From assembly GCA_025331435.1 (NCBI GenBank), contig JAIWNI010000078.1:1-64000 (forward strand): a stretch of 64,000 nt of DNA, read 5' to 3'. Numbering within the stretch: position 1 is the stretch's first letter; the number at the start of each line of letters is the position of its first letter. This DNA is from Choanephora cucurbitarum (lineage: Eukaryota; Mucoromycota; Mucoromycetes; Mucorales; Choanephoraceae). Positions 60,772-64,000 of the stretch are shown piece by piece. The notes under the pieces are model-generated. The model was not told the DNA's origin. It searched no databases and saw nothing but the letters and a program-made list of their open reading frames with translations. The position numbers and the translations under genes are program-made.

Positions 60772-62238
60772 TTATTGAAGAGTGGGTGGGGCGGGCATGG
60801 AAGTCTCTGCGTCCGCCACTAATACACTATCAGTATTCAATTGAGTAAGAGGGAGATCATCCTCCATAACGACATCGGAATCTACAGTCTCGAGAGAGGA
60901 TGGCTCGGGTGTCAACACAGCCTCAGCCAGAAGCTTAGGATTCTTAAGACAATAACGGCTATTGGTGCGACTGTGACCTTCCAAACCACAATGGCGACAC
61001 ACTGCATTAGATTGAGAGTCTAAAAGACTATCTGGTAAGGAAAAGTCGGGAGAAGCCTGGCGTTCCTGGATACGTTGCGAATGACGGGTAGCCAGGGGAG
61101 AAGTAGGATGAGCATTCAAAGAAGCAGGAAGACTAACTACTTCTGATGAAGAGGAGGAAGGAGAGGTGGCTAAAGAGCGCTGGGCATCTGAAGGAGCCTC
61201 AACAACTACTACGTCAGACTCATTGGTAGGAGAGGATGATGGCTTAGGGAGAGGAGGTGCTGTAGGCTGATGAACGGCAGTTTTACGCTTCTTTCCTGCT
61301 CCATTGTTTTTTCGGGGACAAACTCTAGAAATGTGACCTAATTCATGACATGAGTAACAAATGGTCGCATCTCGTCTCAATTTACAATCAGCCAAAGCAT
61401 GGTCAGAACCATGACAATAGCGACAATAAGGAGCCATAGAGGCCCAAGTAGCTCTAACCTGCACACGATCAAATTTCTCAAGAAGAGTAACTGAGTCAGT
61501 GCTATTGAAATCGATTGGCTGGTAAGACCAATCAACTAAGTGTGACAGAGAAGGAGATGATGTAGCAGTGTTTTTCTCAAAGCACTCAATGACTACATAG
61601 CCATTTCCCGTATAGACGCCTGCGGCGCTAAAATCCAACCCAAAATCAAAAATATTTCCAAAAACTTTCAGATTCGAAATCATGTCAAGACGAAGCTGAG
61701 CTAAGCCACCTTTGCCGCGACCATATTGCATAGGAAGGCCTGACAGGGAAACCTTCAAGATTTCGGCGGATGGAGAGAGAGAGGGAAAGGCTGAAAACTT
61801 GCCCTGAGTTTTCAATTCAAAGCCATCCTTCTGGAACCTGACGAAGTAGGAGGGGGAGACTGCAATCTCAGCATACCAACGAGAGTATTCGCGACGGAGG
61901 GTGGGGGAAATAGCCCAGAGGTGTTCGCTGCCCATACACACCTCACGCAGTTCACTGATAAAATCTTGTTTGTTCGTGACATCTGTGATGTCAATAAGAA
62001 GCGAGTTTGGAAAGGTGCCTTTCAAAAAAGGTCTTGCAACACGTTTGTAGACGTCGTTCACTGCGCTATCTGAGAGGTGCCCAGTCTCAACAGAAGGCTG
62101 AGTGTTTGATGAGCCACATGTAGTGATCGAGGTACGTTTTCTGCCTGCGGTTACTGCATCGACCCAAGACTTTTTGTTTGTCTTGTAGTTATTCGGGGTT
62201 TGAAACGCCCCTTTGTGATGAATAGCGGAAGAAGCCAT
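60772..62238 (-). CDS. LINE ORF1: Gag-like nucleic-acid-binding protein
   Basis: Starting at the ATG at 62238, the frame encodes 488 aa without a break. The first 270 residues are a globular region with no motif I can name. Residues about 274-314 hold two zinc knuckles (CRYCHGSDHALADC and CYSCHELGHISRVC). A third Cys/His motif (CRHCGLEGHSRTNSRYC) lies near residue 420. A Ser/Pro-rich linker separates them. Such proteins coat the element RNA to form the retrotransposition particle. The stop is 4 nt ahead of the ORF2 ATG (TAA-TTTA-ATG), consistent with termination-reinitiation. The frame continues upstream into the duplicated flank, so the start just inside the element is the most upstream one the element itself encodes. 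Confidence 0.85.
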   Translation of the reverse strand: MASSAIHHKGAFQTPNNYKTNKKSWVDAVTAGRKRTSITTCGSSNTQPSVETGHLSDSAVNDVYKRVARPFLKGTFPNSLLIDITDVTNKQDFISELREVCMGSEHLWAISPTLRREYSRWYAEIAVSPSYFVRFQKDGFELKTQGKFSAFPSLSPSAEILKVSLSGLPMQYGRGKGGLAQLRLDMISNLKVFGNIFDFGLDFSAAGVYTGNGYVVIECFEKNTATSSPSLSHLVDWSYQPIDFNSTDSVTLLEKFDRVQVRATWASMAPYCRYCHGSDHALADCKLRRDATICYSCHELGHISRVCPRKNNGAGKKRKTAVHQPTAPPLPKPSSSPTNESDVVVVEAPSDAQRSLATSPSSSSSEVVSLPASLNAHPTSPLATRHSQRIQERQASPDFSLPDSLLDSQSNAVCRHCGLEGHSRTNSRYCLKNPKLLAEAVLTPEPSSLETVDSDVVMEDDLPLTQLNTDSVLVADAETSMPAPPTLQ

Positions 62239-62239
62239 G

Positions 62240-62253
62240 GGGGTTACTAAAGT
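62240..62253 (+). repeat. Right target-site duplication of the LINE
   Basis: An exact copy of GGGGTTACTAAAGT from 56535-56548 lies directly outside the ORF1 start. Together the copies define the insertion point. Confidence 0.9.
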
Positions 62254-62459
62254 AAATGACAAGCATATCGTTCTTGTAACTTTTTTTTTGATGTTTCAAT
62301 TACCGCCCACTTTGTTGCGCTCGACGCGTATAGAGACGCGTCTGTGTACACTTGTATTTTACATATTCATTTTTTTCACTCTCGCTTATTTTTTTCCAAC
62401 TTTTCTCTTCTCTTTTTCTTTTTCCTCTTGTATCGATTTCTTTTGTTGGCTCTGTCTTC
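62254..62459 (+). promoter_or_regulatory. Remaining proximal promoter of the ELG1-like gene
   Basis: There are 206 bp between the LINE and the ATG. They contain GCGTATAGAGACGCG (62325-62339), close to two ACGCG-type MCB elements (GACGCG at 62322 and 62335), then a T/C-rich stretch up to the start codon. MCB sites drive G1/S genes in fungi, which would suit a replication gene; the role here is inferred. Confidence 0.5.
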
Positions 62460-64000
62460 ATGAATAATGCAAATAAGGCCTTCCACCCTTTCTTTCAATC
62501 AAAAAAGCCTACACGACAACCACAGGAGATATCAACAGAGCCAACCCCTTCCAATTCAATACAGAATGATCATATAGAACCACTCAAGGCAAATCAAGAC
62601 ACCACCAAGAAGCCCCGAAAAGCCAAAAAGACTGCTCAAAATCTACCTCCTATACCTCGATTTTTCTGTAAACCTGAATCATCTAAAAAGCAAGCAACCC
62701 AACCGCCCTTAGAAACCCGACAGAGACCCGTGTTTCTATCAGATGTCATTCAGGCTGATGAAGCATTGGTTGCTAAGCGTAAGGCAGCAGCAGCAAAAGC
62801 AGCATCAGACCATGAATTCTCTCGGTTGGATCGATCCATCTTTGGTGATGGTCATATCACAGATAAAACGTATACTTCACTCAATTTGGAACTTCCTGAG
62901 AAGCCCCAAATCGATCTGAAATCAATGATACAGCATCAACAGACTTCTTTTTTCACAAAAGGAAGGCAGCTGAGAGAAAAGAGAGTCAATCGATCACAGA
63001 GCTCAGACATGGAACAGGATACAGTCATGTCAAATCGGATGGACACACGCGTGGAAGTGGAAGGTGTATTGGATACTTATTTTCCTCAATGGCGAATTTT
63101 TCCTTCTTGCGTTACCTTTGTCCAATCCATCTTCAATGATCCACCCAAACTAAACAGATCTAACAGGCAATGGACTGACAAGTATCGTCCTAGTCAGGTC
63201 AACGGGTTGCTGGGTGCACGGCATAATTATGTCTATCTGAAAGATTGGTTGCATCAGATGAAGGTAGAGCCTTTATCGGCACCCCAGCCAACTGATGATC
63301 AAAAGCAGGTGAAAAGGACAAAGAAGAAAAAGAAAAAGTTGAACATGAACAGCTATCGTCATGAAGAAGATGGAGACGAAGATATGGGTCTGATGCGTGG
63401 TCTCAGTCTACAGGAAGAAGAAGATGATGATTTTGTCGTCAACCCAGCAACGCAGAAGAGACGAGTGAAAAAGGAACCCATGCGATCCAACATCCTCTTG
63501 CTTGTGGGTGAGCATGGTGTAGGCAAAACAGCCACAGTCTATACGGCTGCTGAACAGATGGAATATGAAGTATTTGAAATCAATTCAGGATCAAGACGTT
63601 CAGGAAAGGATATTATGTCGATGGTAGGTGAAATGACCAAAAGTCATCTGGTCGCATTTGGTGTAGCACCTCCCGTCTCTGCTCAAAGTTTGTTTATTGA
63701 GCGACCCAAGCCAATACCGACACAGAAACGTAAAAAGCTAAACCCTACTCTGTCCTCAGGGAATTATACGACTTCAGCAGCAAAAACAACAAAGCGAGAT
63801 ACTGATGTCACACTGAAATCCTTTTTGCGTAAAAAGGAACCGAGCACCCCTTTGCCTGTGTCTGCTCCAACCACAAAACAGAGCTTGATTCTATTGGAAG
63901 AAGTTGATTTGTTGTTTGAAGAGGATAAAGGATTTTGGACCTCCGTGATTGAGTTAGCACAAAAGAGCAAACGGCCTATTATCATGACTTGTAATGATCT
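62460..64000 (+). CDS. ELG1/ATAD5-type PCNA-unloading RFC-like ATPase (5' part)
   Basis: An open frame of 513 codons runs from the ATG at 62460 to the window edge without a stop. An FHPFF motif near the N-terminus (KAFHPFFQSKK) and RFFCKP may be PCNA-binding elements. The AAA+ region begins with WTDKYRPSQVNGLLG (about residue 238). Walker A is GEHGVGKT (about 350). The motif EINSGSRRSGKDIM follows. The Walker B variant LILLEEVDLLF (about 477), with EE rather than DE, is characteristic of ATAD5/Elg1 and separates it from Rfc1 and Ctf18. The final residues (PIIMTCND) are sensor 1. The complex removes PCNA from DNA after replication. The C-terminal half lies outside the window. Confidence 0.87.
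   Translation, partial: MNNANKAFHPFFQSKKPTRQPQEISTEPTPSNSIQNDHIEPLKANQDTTKKPRKAKKTAQNLPPIPRFFCKPESSKKQATQPPLETRQRPVFLSDVIQADEALVAKRKAAAAKAASDHEFSRLDRSIFGDGHITDKTYTSLNLELPEKPQIDLKSMIQHQQTSFFTKGRQLREKRVNRSQSSDMEQDTVMSNRMDTRVEVEGVLDTYFPQWRIFPSCVTFVQSIFNDPPKLNRSNRQWTDKYRPSQVNGLLGARHNYVYLKDWLHQMKVEPLSAPQPTDDQKQVKRTKKKKKKLNMNSYRHEEDGDEDMGLMRGLSLQEEEDDDFVVNPATQKRRVKKEPMRSNILLLVGEHGVGKTATVYTAAEQMEYEVFEINSGSRRSGKDIMSMVGEMTKSHLVAFGVAPPVSAQSLFIERPKPIPTQKRKKLNPTLSSGNYTTSAAKTTKRDTDVTLKSFLRKKEPSTPLPVSAPTTKQSLILLEEVDLLFEEDKGFWTSVIELAQKSKRPIIMTCND

Larger units (their letters stand above)
56549..62239 (-). mobile_element. Full-length-looking non-LTR (LINE) retrotransposon
   Basis: A 5.7-kb element on the minus strand is bounded by exact 14-bp direct repeats and ends in a poly(A) tract (T run 56548-56559 on the given strand). 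It carries ORF1 (Gag-like with CCHC knuckles), then 4 nt, then ORF2 (AP-like endonuclease, reverse transcriptase, C-terminal Cys/His motif). This layout, with an APE endonuclease and no RNase H seen, is that of the L1/Tx1 group, though clade assignment needs a tree. The 5' end coincides with the ORF1 ATG, so there is no 5' UTR and the copy may be slightly 5'-truncated. ORF2 has two frameshifts, so this copy is unlikely to be autonomous now. Confidence 0.93.

Noticed and set aside
1..64000. CRISPR arrays, bacterial operons or prophage
   Set aside because: The window is intron-rich eukaryotic DNA and shows no regularly spaced direct repeats.

Overview
The window reads as nuclear DNA of a filamentous fungus, most likely an early-diverging Mucoromycota species of the Mucorales type (inference). 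It is AT-rich, uses the standard code, and its genes are split by very short GT-AG introns, mostly about 45-100 nt. Proteins such as the cytochrome-b5 front-end desaturase, a PAS/GATA factor of the white-collar-2 kind, the Tgl-type lipase and the non-LTR element fit that group. Exon models below were joined by hand from splice signals and reading phase; nearly all close to a whole number of codons, which is the main support for them.

Layout. 1-6.9 kb: MRC1/claspin (+) converging on an LTE1-like RasGEF (-). 7-9 kb: gene-poor, with a decayed reverse-transcriptase relic. 9-17.3 kb: SLS1-like mitochondrial protein (-), a DNAJB12-type ER co-chaperone (+) and a Vps3/TGFBRAP1-type CORVET subunit (+). 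17.3-19.4 kb: relic DNA with a 184-bp inverted repeat. 19.4-29.1 kb: delta-6-type desaturase (+), MCM-binding protein (-), non-catalytic-looking VTC subunit (+), extradiol (DODA-type) dioxygenase (-). 30.8-36.7 kb: base-exchange phosphatidylserine synthase (-), THP3/LENG8 SAC3-domain protein (-), ribosomal protein eS26 (+), an orphan membrane-hairpin protein (+). 37.5-42.1 kb: patatin-type triacylglycerol lipase (+) converging on a cytochrome P450 (-). 44.9-51 kb: a very compact block of NSE3, FHIT, HIS6 and GID8, then a PAS/GATA factor. 53.7-56.2 kb: a CENP-L-like protein and an acidic coiled-coil orphan. 56.5-62.3 kb: one full non-LTR retrotransposon with target-site duplications and poly(A) tract. 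62.5-64 kb: 5' part of an ELG1/ATAD5 clamp-unloader gene, cut by the window end.

Functional themes. Genome maintenance recurs (MRC1, MCMBP, NSE3, CENP-L, ELG1), probably by chance. Lipid and membrane genes are also common: desaturase, phosphatidylserine synthase, TAG lipase and the CORVET subunit. Points most worth a second look are a 5-nt microexon that restores the HIT domain of FHIT, a possible alternative splice in the desaturase adding 22 hydrophobic residues, an animal/plant-type phosphatidylserine synthase in a fungus, an in-frame TGA inside SLS1, and the LINE sitting 206 bp upstream of ELG1.
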